Shown here piece after piece: positions 25,519 to 33,653 of a stretch of 64,000 nucleotides of DNA (position 1 is its first letter; each line of letters begins with the position of its first letter). The DNA is from Erythrobacter sp. (GTDB taxonomy: Bacteria > Pseudomonadota > Alphaproteobacteria > Sphingomonadales > Sphingomonadaceae): assembly GCF_011765465.1 (NCBI RefSeq), contig NZ_CP050265.1, positions 744,001-808,000 of the forward strand. The letters are read 5' to 3'. The notes under the pieces were generated by a model. That model was not told the origin of the DNA and ran no database searches. It was given only the letters and a program-made list of their open reading frames with translations. The translations under genes and the position numbers were made by a program.

Positions 25519-26460
25519 ATGTTGGCGAGGATCGCTGCCGCGGCGGCTGTTGTAGGACTTGCAGGATTGGCCCCCGGCGCTTCCAACGCGCAGGAACAAT
25601 GGCAGCTCGTGCCCGAAAACGGGCTTTCGGCAATGCTCGACTGCCTCGAGGCGGAGGGGCGCAGCCTCGTCTCCGCGCACCGGGGCGGGCCTTCGCCGGG
25701 CCTGCCGGAGAACGCCATTGCGACGATGGATGCGGTGCTCACTGCGATCCCCGCCGTGATGGAGGTCGATGTCGCGGCCAGCAGCGACGGCGTGCTCTTC
25801 CTCCTCCACGACGACACGCTCGAGCGCACGACGACGGGCGAGGGCGAAGCGGCGGACAAGGCATGGGCCGATCTCGCCGCGCTCAACCTCACCGACGCGG
25901 CCGGCTGGGTCACGCCCTACCGCATCCCGACGCTCGCCGAGGCGCTCGACTGGGCGAAGGGCCGCACCGTGCTCCAGCTCGATTTCAAGCGCTCCGCCCC
26001 CTACGAGGACGTGATCGACATGGTCCGCGAAAAGGGCATGGAGGAACACGTCATCCTCATCGCCTATTCGGTCGCCTCCGCAAAGAAACTCCACGACCTC
26101 GCGCCGTGGGCGATGATCTCGCTCTCCATCGAAAGCCCCGGCGCGCTGGCCGAAGCGGTCGCCGCAGGCATCCCGGCGGAGCGCATCATCGCCTTCACCG
26201 GCACGCGCCTCGCCCGGCCCGACCTCTACGCCGCACTGGACGAGGCCGATGTCGAGGTGATCTTCGGCACTCTGGGCCGCCCGCCTTATTCGATCGACAG
26301 CGTGATCGACCGCTTCGGCACGCCCGAACGCTATGCCGAGCTGTCGCGCGGCGGCGTCGACGTGATCGCCACCGACGCCCCGCGCGAAGCCGCCGCGGCG
26401 CTGGCCGAGGCGGACCGGTTGCCGCAAGCGGGCAAGTGCGGGGTGGGGCGGGGGGATTAG
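25519..26460 (+). CDS. Secreted glycerophosphodiester phosphodiesterase
   Basis: A 313-residue member of the GDPD family, which splits glycerophosphodiesters into glycerol 3-phosphate and an alcohol. A signal peptide occupies about residues 1-28 (AAAAAVVGLAGLAPGASNAQ). The mature protein shows the catalytic signatures: SAHRGGPSPGLPENAIATMDAVL (His and Arg of the HR motif and the Glu), MEVDVAASSDGVLFLLHDDTLERTTTG (ExD and the second His) and a TIM-barrel rest ending DVIATDAPREA. All key residues are present. ATG at 25519 is chosen because of the AAGGAG at 25506-25511 and the signal peptide. It may salvage phospholipid head groups in the periplasm. Confidence 0.9.
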   Translation: MLARIAAAAAVVGLAGLAPGASNAQEQWQLVPENGLSAMLDCLEAEGRSLVSAHRGGPSPGLPENAIATMDAVLTAIPAVMEVDVAASSDGVLFLLHDDTLERTTTGEGEAADKAWADLAALNLTDAAGWVTPYRIPTLAEALDWAKGRTVLQLDFKRSAPYEDVIDMVREKGMEEHVILIAYSVASAKKLHDLAPWAMISLSIESPGALAEAVAAGIPAERIIAFTGTRLARPDLYAALDEADVEVIFGTLGRPPYSIDSVIDRFGTPERYAELSRGGVDVIATDAPREAAAALAEADRLPQAGKCGVGRGD

Positions 26461-26565
26461 GGGAACGCCTGCGCCGTGCGGCCAGAGACGGGTTCGCCAG
26501 TGCCCCGCAATTCGACACGACCACCGGAGCGTACGATGAGAGGTCATGAAGTTCAGACCGGCACG

Positions 26566-26609
26566 GCAAGCGCTATTCGCTCGGATCGGAATCCGAAGGG
26601 CGCTCTTGC
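26566..26609 (+). other. Imperfect stem-loop in the gap upstream of the small membrane protein
   Basis: TCGGAT-CGGA-ATCCGA (26581-26596) is a perfect inner hairpin, and the flanks GCAAG (26566) and CTTGC (26605) also pair. It may end the glycerophosphodiesterase transcript or structure the leader of the next gene. No T tract follows. Confidence 0.35.
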
Positions 26610-26641
26610 CTTCAACGGAACGGTTGAGATAACCTCGGCTC

Positions 26642-26899
26642 ATGGAAGCGCCGCGAAATTACGAGGCCCGGTTCACCGAGGTCTTTCAGCCAATCTTTCT
26701 CTGGGGGGTCGGCACTCTCGAATTGTCTCTGGTGGTCTACACGCTGTATATGGAATTCATCAGAGGAACTGGTCCCTCCTTGTTATCTACGGTCTTGCCC
26801 TTGAGCGTGATGATCTTGATCGCGTGGGCTGTTATGTCATCGCTGATTGCAGTTGTCTTTCTGGCGATAAAAAATCGCCTTAACCGCGCCGAACACTGA
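26642..26899 (+). CDS. Small two-span membrane protein
   Basis: An 85-residue protein of unknown function with two hydrophobic segments, about 18-36 and 48-72, and a short charged C-terminus (KNRLNRAEH). Base composition is visibly lower in GC than the surroundings, which fits the accessory stretch 26.5-27.9 kb. The ATG at 26642 lacks a strong ribosome binding site. Hydrophobic pattern and a clean stop make it a plausible gene, but no family is recognised. Confidence 0.55.
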   Translation: MEAPRNYEARFTEVFQPIFLWGVGTLELSLVVYTLYMEFIRGTGPSLLSTVLPLSVMILIAWAVMSSLIAVVFLAIKNRLNRAEH

Positions 26900-27072
26900 C
26901 TGCAGGTTTTGCGTCCAATTTCTCTACGCGAATGCGCTCGCCCACTCTCTTCGCCGCAGAATGGCCAGCGCCATCAATTCGTCCATCACAGGGTCGTGAT
27001 TACACGCTTTGCTGCTGTCGTGCAGATCGATGACAAGGCCATGTCTATTGCGATCTTCGACGCAGCGGCCGT

Positions 27073-27291
27073 CTAATCGCCCTCCCACCCGAATACGTCT
27101 TCGAGACCGACGTCGAACAATCTCGCAATGCGGAAACTGGTTTCAAGGCTGGGTGAATAGCGCCCCTGCTCGATAGCTATGATCGTGTGGCGCGTCACAC
27201 CCACCGCCTCGGCCAGCGCAGCCTGGCTCATCCTGCCATGCTGCTCGCGCAAGCTTCGCACCCGGTTGGTGATCGGTGGACGCTTACCCAT
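27073..27291 (-). CDS. XRE/Cro-CI family transcriptional regulator
   Basis: A 72-residue single-domain helix-turn-helix protein of the short YgzD-like type. The HTH is in MSQAALAEAVGVTRHTIIAIEQGRYSPSLETSFRIARLFDV: helix 2 includes SQAALAEAV and recognition helix 3 THTIIAIEQ-like (TRHTIIAIEQG here). Such regulators usually sit next to a small membrane protein gene and repress their own operon; the same holds here, 12 bases after the stop of the membrane protein gene. Two similar AT-rich repeats upstream of that gene (27734-27787) are candidate binding sites. GGAAAG precedes ATG 27291. Confidence 0.88.
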   Translation of the reverse strand: MGKRPPITNRVRSLREQHGRMSQAALAEAVGVTRHTIIAIEQGRYSPSLETSFRIARLFDVGLEDVFGWEGD

Positions 27292-27303
27292 CGCTTCTTT
27301 CCG

Positions 27304-27708
27304 TCAGACCGCGCGGCGCAAGAGAAAGATCTGGAAGAGGCAGTCTGCCAACTGCGCCACGATCAAGGCGGCGACGATCGAGTGGGCCAGCAGCGTGGCG
27401 CTCGAGCCGCCGATATACGTGACAAGGGCGATGACGACCCCAAGGCCAAGCACGATGCCCGACCAGTTTCCCGCGCGGTCGATTACGATCCGCTCGCGTT
27501 CGTCAGCGTGGGCCTCGGCCTCCTTCGGCGAGAGGATTGCGAGGATCGTTTGCGCGATGATCGACAGCACGATGACGGCGAGGACGTAAGGGACAAGCGA
27601 GCCGATAATTGGCGTGTCCGGTTGGGCGGCAACCCGTTGAACATACCAGACGCCGGTGACGAGCATGATCGCCCCCATGACCCAAGCGGATTTTTCCCTG
27701 AAAGACAC
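27304..27708 (-). CDS. Four-span membrane protein paired with an XRE regulator
   Basis: A 134-residue inner-membrane protein with hydrophobic segments near 9-26, 37-60, 84-101 and 107-128. Between the second and third lies a charged loop with DERERIVIDRAGN, a motif common to small membrane proteins that are encoded beside YgzD-type regulators. The biochemical role of these pairs is unknown. GTG at 27708 is preceded by GGGAG about ten bases upstream. It is the first gene of a two-gene operon with the regulator and is transcribed from an AT-rich region that carries a direct repeat. Confidence 0.75.
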   Translation of the reverse strand: MSFREKSAWVMGAIMLVTGVWYVQRVAAQPDTPIIGSLVPYVLAVIVLSIIAQTILAILSPKEAEAHADERERIVIDRAGNWSGIVLGLGVVIALVTYIGGSSATLLAHSIVAALIVAQLADCLFQIFLLRRAV

Positions 27709-27904
27709 GACGTGAAACTCCCATGCGATGTATAATATTTTCTACATAGGAGGCCCGAGAACGAATGTCGAATATTTTTTACATGGGTTCGCTTGCATCT
27801 GGCTCTGCATACAGGATTCCGGCGGGGCGCCCGAAAGTCCGCTTGCCACCTTAACTTTGGACGGAAAGCACCCGCTTGCGTCGCATTGGCAACCGTTCCT
27901 GTCC
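27709..27904. other. AT-rich control region between two minus-strand units
   Basis: This stretch contains the operator-like repeats but no gene. On the minus strand it should hold the promoter of the membrane protein/XRE operon and the 3' end of phaZ. Confidence 0.5.
27734..27787 (-). promoter_or_regulatory. Paired operator-like repeats for the XRE regulator
   Basis: AATATTTTCTACATAGG (27734-27750) and AATATTTTTTACATGGG (27771-27787) match at 15 of 17 positions, 37 bases apart, and end 26 bases upstream of the GTG at 27708. Assignment to the adjacent regulator is inferred. Confidence 0.5.
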
Positions 27905-28774
27905 TCAGGCCGCGTAGGCGCTCGTCCGGCCCGCTTCGCGCTCCGTCTCCGGCGCGTCGAGGAAGTCGCGGATCGCGGCCACGCTTTCGTCGGCATGGGT
28001 CAGCAGGAACAGGTGCCCGCCGCCCTCGACCGTGATGAGCCGCGAATTGGGGATCATCGCTTTCAGGATCTTGCCGTTCGCCACCGGCACGATCTGGTCG
28101 TCCTCGCCCATCATGATGAGCGTTTCCTTCGACAGGAAGGGGAGCGCGGGAAGGCTCGTCCAGCCCATCATGCACATCAGCTGGTAGAGATAGCCGCGCG
28201 GGGAAGGGGGCTTCAATCGCCCGATATGGCTGTCCTTCTGGTGCTCGGCCCCGTCCTTGTCGACGCCGCCATAGAGCGTGGCGAAATGCTCGTTCATGAA
28301 TTCGGGGTCGATGTAGCGGCGCGGGTTCGCCATCTTGGTGAAGGCGGCCGGATTGCCCGGGATCATCGCCATGCCCGGCGTCGTCGCGATCAGGGTGAGC
28401 CGCCGGGTGCGCGCGGGATGCTGGAGCGCGAAGTGCTGCGCCATCGCGCCGCCCCAGGACACGCCCATGACATCCACCTCGCCAAGCCCGTAGCGCCCGA
28501 GGATCTGCGCGGCGGTCCAGCTCATCGTGAAGGGGTTGTAGGGGACGAGCGGCTCGGGCGATTCGCCGACGCCCGGCATGTCGAACATGATGAAGCCGCG
28601 CTCCGGCAAGGCGTCCGCCAGCGGGGCCACCGCCTCGATATTCGCGCCGATGCCGTTGAAGAAGAGGATGGGGAGATGGTCGGAGGGTTCATCGAGCCTC
28701 CATGCAGCAGTCCGTAGCGTCCGGCCGGCGACCTCTTCCATGGTCACGACCGCGTCCTTCATGGGGTCAGACAC
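27905..28774 (-). CDS. phaZ: Intracellular poly(3-hydroxyalkanoate) depolymerase
   Basis: A 289-residue alpha/beta hydrolase matching the PhaZ family that degrades stored PHA granules. The oxyanion segment LFFNGIGANIEAV, the nucleophile elbow VMGVSWGGAMAQ at about 108-119, GEDDQIVPVANGKIL (Asp) and EGGGHLFLLTH (His) give a full triad; WRLDEPSDHLPILFFNGIG at the N-terminus is typical. The PHA synthase gene lies 700 bases upstream on the same strand, separated by a small secreted-protein gene. GTG at 28774 is supported by AAAGGAC upstream; an ATG four codons later is possible. It ends the PHA cluster. Confidence 0.85.
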   Translation of the reverse strand: MSDPMKDAVVTMEEVAGRTLRTAAWRLDEPSDHLPILFFNGIGANIEAVAPLADALPERGFIMFDMPGVGESPEPLVPYNPFTMSWTAAQILGRYGLGEVDVMGVSWGGAMAQHFALQHPARTRRLTLIATTPGMAMIPGNPAAFTKMANPRRYIDPEFMNEHFATLYGGVDKDGAEHQKDSHIGRLKPPSPRGYLYQLMCMMGWTSLPALPFLSKETLIMMGEDDQIVPVANGKILKAMIPNSRLITVEGGGHLFLLTHADESVAAIRDFLDAPETEREAGRTSAYAA

Positions 28775-28846
28775 GTAATACCCGTCCTTTCGTGTGCGCC
28801 TTGCGATCCCCCGGTCGGGCGCTTTTTTTCATGGGTTGCCAAGGGG

Positions 28847-28887
28847 TGGGAGGCACGCTCGTGGATCCCTCACGGGCGTGCCTCCCA
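28847..28887. terminator. 12-bp perfect hairpin between the secreted-protein gene and phaZ
   Basis: TGGGAGGCACGC (28847-28858) pairs fully with GCGTGCCTCCCA (28876-28887) around 17 bases. On the minus strand no T run follows; a run of seven T lies on the other strand side at 28823-28829. It probably ends or processes the phaC transcript. Confidence 0.5.
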
Positions 28888-28961
28888 TAAGCTCGTGGCC
28901 GCAGCCTTAGCAGCTTTCCGGCGGGTGTGCATCAATGCTTGCGGGGGACTGGGGTGAGCGG

Positions 28962-29468
28962 TCAACGGGCGGAGGCGTGCTTGACCTGGAGCGAAAGGCC
29001 CGCCTCGCGCGAGCGGTTCGCGCGGGCCGACAGGCTCAGCTCCACGACCACCTGCCGCTCAGGGAGCACCCAGGTCATCGATTGCAATCCAGGCTCGTCG
29101 CTTTCCTCGCCTTCGCCCAGCAGCGCGCAGGCCTTCAGCCGGTCGCGGTGGTATTCGAACGCATCGAGCGCGCGCAGATAGGCGTTCTCTCTGTCGGTGT
29201 GGTCCGCGATGTTCATGCCGCACAGCATCTTCGGCCCGAGCGGGGCGGGGAGCCAGATCGTGCAGGCATTGCCTTCGCCGATGTCGAGCGCCGGGTCGGG
29301 ATCATACATCGCGCGGCGCGCGCCCTCGGCGAGTTCGGGGGCGAGCGCGGCGAAGGGCTGCTCCGCCCCGGCGGCTGCGACCAGCCGTTCGATCTCGGCG
29401 CAGGGCGAGGCGACCGCGGGCGCGGCGAGAAGGGCGGCCAACCCGGCGAGGCACGGGGCGAGACGCAC
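28962..29468 (-). CDS. Hypothetical secreted protein downstream of phaC
   Basis: A 168-residue protein with a signal peptide (about 1-19, LAGLAALLAAPAVAS) and a mature part with four cysteines (SPCAEI, NACTIW, MLCGMN, LKACALL), likely forming disulfides in the periplasm. No domain recognised. GTG at 29468 lies two bases after the phaC stop codon with GAGGAAG before it, so it is co-transcribed with phaC; that context does not imply a PHA role because an exported protein would not meet cytoplasmic granules. Confidence 0.7.
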   Translation of the reverse strand: MRLAPCLAGLAALLAAPAVASPCAEIERLVAAAGAEQPFAALAPELAEGARRAMYDPDPALDIGEGNACTIWLPAPLGPKMLCGMNIADHTDRENAYLRALDAFEYHRDRLKACALLGEGEESDEPGLQSMTWVLPERQVVVELSLSARANRSREAGLSLQVKHASAR

Positions 29469-29470
29469 GC

Positions 29471-31165
29471 CTACACTTCCTCGACGACGTAGAGGCCCGG
29501 CGCGGGGCCGACGGGCTTGTATGTCGCGTTGCCGAGCTTGGCGGGCGCCGCCTTCTTGTCGCCCGAGCGCGCCTGCACCCATTCCATCCAGAAAGGCCAC
29601 CAGCTGCCCTTGACCTCCTCGACCCCGCCCAGCCATTCGTCCGCACTTGCGGGGAGCTTGCCCTTCTTCTTCTGGACGAAATACTTGGCCTTGGGATTGG
29701 TCGGCGGGTTGAGGATCGCCTGCATATGGCCGCTCTGCGAGAGCACGTAGGTCACGTCCTTCGAGCCGAACAGCTGGGTCGAACGGTAGGTCGCCTTCCA
29801 CGGCGTGATGTGATCGGTCACCCCGCCGAGGATGAACAGGTCGCTTTTCACTTTCGACAGGTCGACCTTGTGGTCGGCCATCTCGACCTCGCCCTGCTTG
29901 GTGAAGGCGAGCGTTTCGTAGAGCGTCAGGAAATCGCCCATCAGGCTCGCCGACAGGTTGGTCGCGTCCGAATTCCAGTAGAGCACGTCGAAAGCGGGCG
30001 GGTCGGCGCCGAGGAGGTAGTTGTTGATGACGTAGTTCCAGATGAGGTCGTTGGGCCTCAGCCACGCAAAGCCGCGCGCGAGGTCGTCGGCCTTGATCAC
30101 GCCCGCCTTCATCGCGCGCTGGCGGGCGAGTTCCATGCCGTGTTCGGAAACGAGCGAGCCCGCCTCGATGTCGGTCGCCTTGGGATGGAGGACGCACACC
30201 ATCAGCGTGAGCGTTCCCATCAGGTCGGACTTGTTCGCGGCGAGTTTCGAGGCGAGCACGCTCGCGGTCTGCCCGCCCGAACACCCTGCGGAAACGTTGA
30301 CCTTTTTCGACCCCGTGATCGCCGCGACCGCTTCCATCGCTTCCTCGCAGGAGGCGACGTAGTCCGCCATGCCCCACTTGCCCTGATCCTTGGTCGGGTT
30401 GCGCCACGAGATGACGAAGGTCTGGATGCCGTTATCGACCTGCCACTTCACCACCGATTTCTCCGGCGAGAGGTCGTTGATGTACATCTTGTTGATCTGC
30501 GGCGGGATGGTGAGCTGGGGGATCTCGTAGACCTCCTCGGTCGAAGGCGCGTAGTGGATCAGCTCCATCATCTCGGTGCGCAGCACGACCTCGCCCCTGG
30601 ATGTCGCGATGTTCTCGCCCAGCTTGAACGGGCGCTTGTCGACCTGGCTGACCATGCCCTTGTTGTGGACGATGTCGTTATAGGCGTTCTGCAGCCCCTT
30701 GATGAGCGACAGGCCGCCCGAATCGATCAGCCGTTTCTGCGCGGTCGGATTGCCGGCGAGCGTGTTGGTCGGCGAAAGGCCGTCGAGGATGATGTTGGCG
30801 ATGAAATTCGCGCGGTTCCTCTCCAGCTCGTCGAGCTCGAGATCCTCCAGCCAGCCGCGCATCCCCTTCTGCACGGCGAGGTAATATTGCACCCCGGCGC
30901 GGAAGAAGGGGTTGAACTGCCACGCGGGGTCCATGAAGCGCTTGTCCCTGGGATCGGGCGCGAGATCGCTCTTGCCGGTCATGATCCTGACCATGTCCTC
31001 GCCCATCTTCTGGGCGTGCTTGAACGTGCGTGCCGGATCGCTCGCCGTCTCGCGCAGCAGCAGCGCCACCGCGCCGACGAAATCCTCGCGCGCGACCCCG
31101 ATCAGCGGCCCCAGCGCATTGGTCGATTGCGCCGCCTCGTTCTCTAGCCTGACCGTGTCCGCCAT
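29471..31165 (-). CDS. phaC: Class I poly(3-hydroxyalkanoate) synthase
   Basis: Polymerises 3-hydroxyacyl-CoA into PHA at the granule surface. The 564 residues fit class I synthases. The lipase-like box reads SAGCSGGQTASVLA at about 288-301 with the catalytic cysteine, LGGVTDHITPWKATY (about 448-462) holds the catalytic aspartate and LSQSGHMQAILNPP (about 477-490) the histidine. WWPFWMEWVQARSGDKKAAPAKLGN near the end is typical. No phaE or phaR partner is adjacent, consistent with class I. ATG at 31165 follows AGGGGAGA. Together with phaZ and the 3-hydroxybutyrate dehydrogenase at 59392 it indicates PHB storage. Confidence 0.93.
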   Translation of the reverse strand: MADTVRLENEAAQSTNALGPLIGVAREDFVGAVALLLRETASDPARTFKHAQKMGEDMVRIMTGKSDLAPDPRDKRFMDPAWQFNPFFRAGVQYYLAVQKGMRGWLEDLELDELERNRANFIANIILDGLSPTNTLAGNPTAQKRLIDSGGLSLIKGLQNAYNDIVHNKGMVSQVDKRPFKLGENIATSRGEVVLRTEMMELIHYAPSTEEVYEIPQLTIPPQINKMYINDLSPEKSVVKWQVDNGIQTFVISWRNPTKDQGKWGMADYVASCEEAMEAVAAITGSKKVNVSAGCSGGQTASVLASKLAANKSDLMGTLTLMVCVLHPKATDIEAGSLVSEHGMELARQRAMKAGVIKADDLARGFAWLRPNDLIWNYVINNYLLGADPPAFDVLYWNSDATNLSASLMGDFLTLYETLAFTKQGEVEMADHKVDLSKVKSDLFILGGVTDHITPWKATYRSTQLFGSKDVTYVLSQSGHMQAILNPPTNPKAKYFVQKKKGKLPASADEWLGGVEEVKGSWWPFWMEWVQARSGDKKAAPAKLGNATYKPVGPAPGLYVVEEV

Positions 31166-31363
31166 GATCCCCGTCTCCCCTTTCGCAGCATCGCGCCGAT
31201 CGTGCGCCTTTTGCGGGCAGAGTGGCGCGCGCCCCGGCGCTTTGCAAGCGTCCTGCGCGCGCCGGGCGGTTCGGGCCATCGCGACACGTCCTTACCGTTT
31301 CTTTATCCATCCGGCCTAAGGCGGACGTGGCGGAAGGGACAACTCCAGTCGGGACCAGGACAG

Positions 31364-33562
31364 GTGGCAGGCTTTTTCGGGCGTATCAGGAAACAGGGCG
31401 ACGAGGCCGCGAATGGGGCGGAGGGACCGGTCGCGCCCGCGCCGATCGCGGCGAGCGATCTTGCGCGCCGGGTGGAACTCCTCGACTCGCTCGAGGAAAC
31501 CGGCGTCGGCTGGTTCTGGGCGAGCGATGCCGAAGGGCGGATGATCTATTGCTCGCCCGCCGCGATCGCGCCCTTCGACATCTCGCCCACCGAACTCGCC
31601 GCGCGCACGATCACGCAGTTGTTCGAGGAAGAGCGCAAGGACGAGGGCAAGGGCGAGGGCACGGCCCGCCCGCTCAAGTTCCTGCTCGCCGCGCGCGGCA
31701 CGCTCGGGCCGACCCCGGTTCGCGTGAAGCTCGGCAAGGGCGAGACCTGGTGGGAGATCGCGGGCAAGCCGCGCTTTGCCAAGGACGGCAGTTTCGCCGG
31801 TTATCGCGGGACCGCGCGCGACATCACCGGCACGCACGAGGAACGGCGCAAGGCCGAGCGCGCCTCGCAATATGATTCGCTTACCGGCCTTGCCAATCGC
31901 TACCGCATGAGCCGCCAGCTCGAACAGACGCTCAAGGCTTATGCCCATGCCAAGCGGTCCTGCGCGCTGATGATGCTCGACCTCGACCGTTTCAAGCAGG
32001 TCAACGACACGCTGGGCCACCCGGCGGGCGACGAATTGCTCAAGCAGGTCGCGGGGCGCATCCGCCGGGTGCTGGGCGACCGGGTCGAGATCGGACGGCT
32101 CGGGGGCGACGAATTCCAGGCGATCATCCCCGACGGCGACGACCGCGGCGAGCTCGGCGACATTGCCCAGCAGCTCATCCAGATGGCCTCGCAGCCCTAT
32201 TCGATCAACGGCAGCCGCGCGGTGATCGGGGTGTCGATCGGGATCGCGGTCGCGCCCTATGACGGGATCGAGCCCGAGGAACTGACCAAGGCCGCCGACC
32301 TTGCGCTCTATGCCGCCAAGGGCGGGGGGCGCGGGCAGCACCGCTTTTATTCGCGCGAACTGCGCGACCAGGCGAGCTTCCGCCACCAGATCGAACAGGA
32401 CCTGCGCGATGCGATCCACGGCGACCAGCTGCGGATGCATTACCAGCCGATCGTCGATGCGAAGACCCACGAGGTCGCGTGCATGGAAGCGCTTATGCGC
32501 TGGGAACATCCGCAGCGCGGGATGATTTCGCCGGCCGATTTCATCCCCGTCGCCGAGGAAGTCGGCCTGATCCGCGAAATGGGGACCTGGGCGCTGAACG
32601 ATGTATGCCGCACGGTCAGCACGTGGCCCGGCACGGTCAAGGCCGCCGTCAATGTCTCGGCGGTGCAGTTCGCGGCCGACGATTTCGTGGACGTGGTCAG
32701 GAAGGCGCTCAAGAGCTCCGGAGTCGATCCCGGTCGGATCGAGCTCGAGATCACCGAAAGCGTGTTCATGGGCGATGTCGAGCGTTCGGCTCGGGTCTTC
32801 GCCGCGCTCAAGAAACTGGGCGTGCGGCTCGCGCTCGACGATTTCGGCACGGGTTATTCGTCGCTCAGTTACCTGCGCGATGCGCCTTTCGACAAGATCA
32901 AGATCGACCAGAGCTTCGTGCGCGGCTGCGCTGGGCGCGACAGCAACAACCTCGCCATCGTCGCCGCCGTCGTCAGCCTCGCGGGTGCGCTCGGCATGGA
33001 AACGGTCGCCGAAGGGGTCGAGACGAAGGACGAACTCGACGCGGTGACGAAGCAGGGTGCGAGCCACATCCAGGGCATTCTGTTCTCGCGCGCCATGCCG
33101 GGCGAGGAGGTGCTGCGCCGGTTCGAGGAGGGCGAGCTTCACTTCACCCCGCGCGGGCCGGAAAAATACCGCGCCGAGCGGCGCACCGAATTCCGCCGGA
33201 TCGGGCTCATCCACGGCGATCATCGCTACAACGTGTTCCTGCGCAACCTGTCGAAGACCGGGGCCAAGATCGAAGGTCTGCTGGGCATCGAGGTCGGGAC
33301 CGAGGTGGTGCTCGACCTAGGCGGCGGGCAACTTGCGGTGGCGGTGGTGCGGCGGTCGGAAGGCTCGGCCCAGGGGCTCGAATTCGAAACCCCGCTGATC
33401 AGCGACGGGGCCGACGGCCTGTGCACCCGCCACCGGGTGTCGCCCTATCAGATCGAGCTCGCCGGAAAGCCGCTCCAGGCGCTCGGCGATGATCCCTATG
33501 CGGCGCTCATGACGATGCAGAATCGCGCCCCCAAGGCATTCATGGAAGTGCAGCTGAATTAA
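31364..33562 (+). CDS. PAS-GGDEF-EAL-PilZ protein 1 (c-di-GMP turnover)
   Basis: A 732-residue cytoplasmic protein without membrane segments. Domains: PAS about 30-150 ([20 protein letters not shown]), GGDEF about 165-330 with intact RLGGDEFQ near 247, EAL about 345-595 and a C-terminal PilZ-like domain about 600-690 (R-x3-R at RAERR and NLSKTGAKIEG). The EAL signatures are complete: MEALMRWEH, ELEITESVF, LALDDFGTGYSSL, KIKIDQSFV and AEGVET, so phosphodiesterase activity is expected. No RxxD inhibitory site stands before GGDEF. GTG at 31364 is the best start after which homology begins, with AGGA closely upstream; frames stay open to 31202, so the start is uncertain. First of three paralogues. 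Confidence 0.88.
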   Translation: MAGFFGRIRKQGDEAANGAEGPVAPAPIAASDLARRVELLDSLEETGVGWFWASDAEGRMIYCSPAAIAPFDISPTELAARTITQLFEEERKDEGKGEGTARPLKFLLAARGTLGPTPVRVKLGKGETWWEIAGKPRFAKDGSFAGYRGTARDITGTHEERRKAERASQYDSLTGLANRYRMSRQLEQTLKAYAHAKRSCALMMLDLDRFKQVNDTLGHPAGDELLKQVAGRIRRVLGDRVEIGRLGGDEFQAIIPDGDDRGELGDIAQQLIQMASQPYSINGSRAVIGVSIGIAVAPYDGIEPEELTKAADLALYAAKGGGRGQHRFYSRELRDQASFRHQIEQDLRDAIHGDQLRMHYQPIVDAKTHEVACMEALMRWEHPQRGMISPADFIPVAEEVGLIREMGTWALNDVCRTVSTWPGTVKAAVNVSAVQFAADDFVDVVRKALKSSGVDPGRIELEITESVFMGDVERSARVFAALKKLGVRLALDDFGTGYSSLSYLRDAPFDKIKIDQSFVRGCAGRDSNNLAIVAAVVSLAGALGMETVAEGVETKDELDAVTKQGASHIQGILFSRAMPGEEVLRRFEEGELHFTPRGPEKYRAERRTEFRRIGLIHGDHRYNVFLRNLSKTGAKIEGLLGIEVGTEVVLDLGGGQLAVAVVRRSEGSAQGLEFETPLISDGADGLCTRHRVSPYQIELAGKPLQALGDDPYAALMTMQNRAPKAFMEVQLN

Positions 33563-33653
33563 CTTCCTAGGCCGCTAGAGGCCCGGAAATGCGAGGGTTT
33601 TCACGCCTCGTTAACTGCAAGCCTTAGCCAGAAGGCAAAGGGATTGGCGTTAG

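Noticed and set aside
26900..27072. tRNA or small RNA gene in the lower-GC gap
   Set aside because: No cloverleaf arms or intrinsic terminator visible.
26980..27076. Plus-strand stretch ending in IDDKAMSIAIFDAAAV
   Set aside because: Looks like a gene tail, perhaps of a recombinase, but too short and without a supported start to be annotated.
31316..33223. Minus-strand 635-codon open frame opposite the first GGDEF-EAL gene
   Set aside because: It mirrors codon bias of the real gene; no domain, no ribosome binding site, and similar antisense frames lie opposite the two other paralogues.
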